Origin: Globodera rostochiensis
Taxonomy: Eukaryota; Nematoda; Chromadorea; Rhabditida; Heteroderidae
Length of the DNA stretch: 64,000 nt
Direction of reading: 5' to 3'
Assembly: GCA_018350325.1 (NCBI GenBank)
Contig: JAEVLN010000005.1
Span: 382,142 to 446,141, forward strand
Shown: piece by piece, positions 63,739 through 64,000 of the stretch
Numbering within the stretch: position 1 is the stretch's first letter
Layout: every line of letters begins with the position of its first letter
The notes under the pieces: generated by a model
What the model was told of the DNA's origin: nothing
The model's input: only the letters and a program-made list of their open reading frames with translations
Databases searched by the model: none
Made by a program: the position numbers and the translations under genes

Positions 63739-63766
63739 CGGCGGCGATGCCGATAGGCGCTGCCGG
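63739..63766. repeat. Dispersed GC-rich hairpin
   Basis: CCGGCGGCGATGCC with a GATA-type loop and the arm GGCGCTGCCGG, surrounded by the same AT-rich context (TTAAGAAAATTGG, TTTGCAAAAC) as the copies inside the 5.4-kb units. The rest to 64000 shows no gene. Confidence 0.75.
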
Positions 63767-64000
63767 AAAAACTTTTGAATTTTTTGATTAAATTTGTTAA
63801 GAAAATTGGTCCAAAAACGAAAATTTTGCAAAACAAAAGGGTTTTTTTTCTCAAAAAAATTTTCGCCAGCGGAGGTATGGAAATTATGTGGAAAAAGTGA
63901 AGAATTTTCGTGATAGCTGAACATATCACCAAACAGTTTGAAAATTAACGTCGCCGGTGGAATTAAAAGAGGTAATACGGTACCTAAAGTCCCACTCCTT

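Overview
The window is nematode genomic DNA, most likely from a plant-parasitic cyst nematode (Globodera/Heterodera type). Four observations support this. There is a decayed SPRYSEC/RBP-1-type effector gene (21606-22790, minus). There are nematode cuticle collagen remnants (7416-7861 plus, 17370-17534 minus). Introns are short and AT-rich, and one gene appears to use two consecutive GC-AG introns (59583-60732). A four-member family of short-intron genes encodes signal peptides followed by tandem helix-turn-helix (HTH) repeats. The region is gene-poor and accessory in character, packed with satellites, MITEs, retroelement pieces and fragments of a Polinton/Maverick (adintovirus-like) element.

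Layout. 1-1.8 kb: diverged TAACCG-type minisatellite on both sides of a featureless block. 2-5.2 kb: compact minus-strand Polinton block (two small unknown ORFs, packaging ATPase, small pX-like core protein, basic 398-aa protein, truncated integrase). 5.6-7.9 kb: a broken conserved gene, an HTH-family 3' fragment and a collagen fragment. 8.3-19.3 kb: four HTH-family copies (one plus, three minus) with MITEs between them, including a 999-bp hAT-like element with a perfect 8-bp target duplication. 21.6-22.8 kb: SPRYSEC pseudogene. 23-29.9 kb: G/C-rich minisatellite arrays, a retroelement-like unit flanked by 337-bp direct repeats, a 109-bp satellite and an assembly gap (28800-29126). 29.9-45.9 kb: three near-identical 5.4-kb tandem units, each carrying a Polinton-type capsid-like gene with a shared frameshift and a retroviral gag fragment, plus a fourth partial copy. 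46-49 kb: gypsy pol fragment, a 98-bp MITE and a coding-capable 15-bp minisatellite. 49.9-51.4 kb: cysteine-rich, probably secreted gene. 52.5-55.1 kb: duplicated upstream sequence and a complete Gln-rich four-exon gene. 55.5-57.7 kb: an LTR with primer-binding site, then an array of eight near-identical 81-nt zinc-knuckle-like exons. 57.7-59.3 kb: Polinton polymerase N-terminal remnant and a tiny membrane protein. 59.6-62.8 kb: a Pro-rich gene, a SPRY-domain gene and the 3' end of another gene.

How it fits together. The host-type genes (HTH family, SPRYSEC, Cys-rich, Gln-rich and zinc-knuckle arrays) are lineage-specific families expanding by local duplication. The Polinton modules are scattered over nearly 60 kb and individually broken, so this is a dispersed, decaying element (or several), not an intact one. 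The most novel-looking items are the secreted HTH-repeat family, the symmetric-exon zinc-knuckle array that has lost its zinc ligands, and the capsid/gag composite amplified as a 5.4-kb macrosatellite. All assignments are from reading the sequence; no database search was possible.
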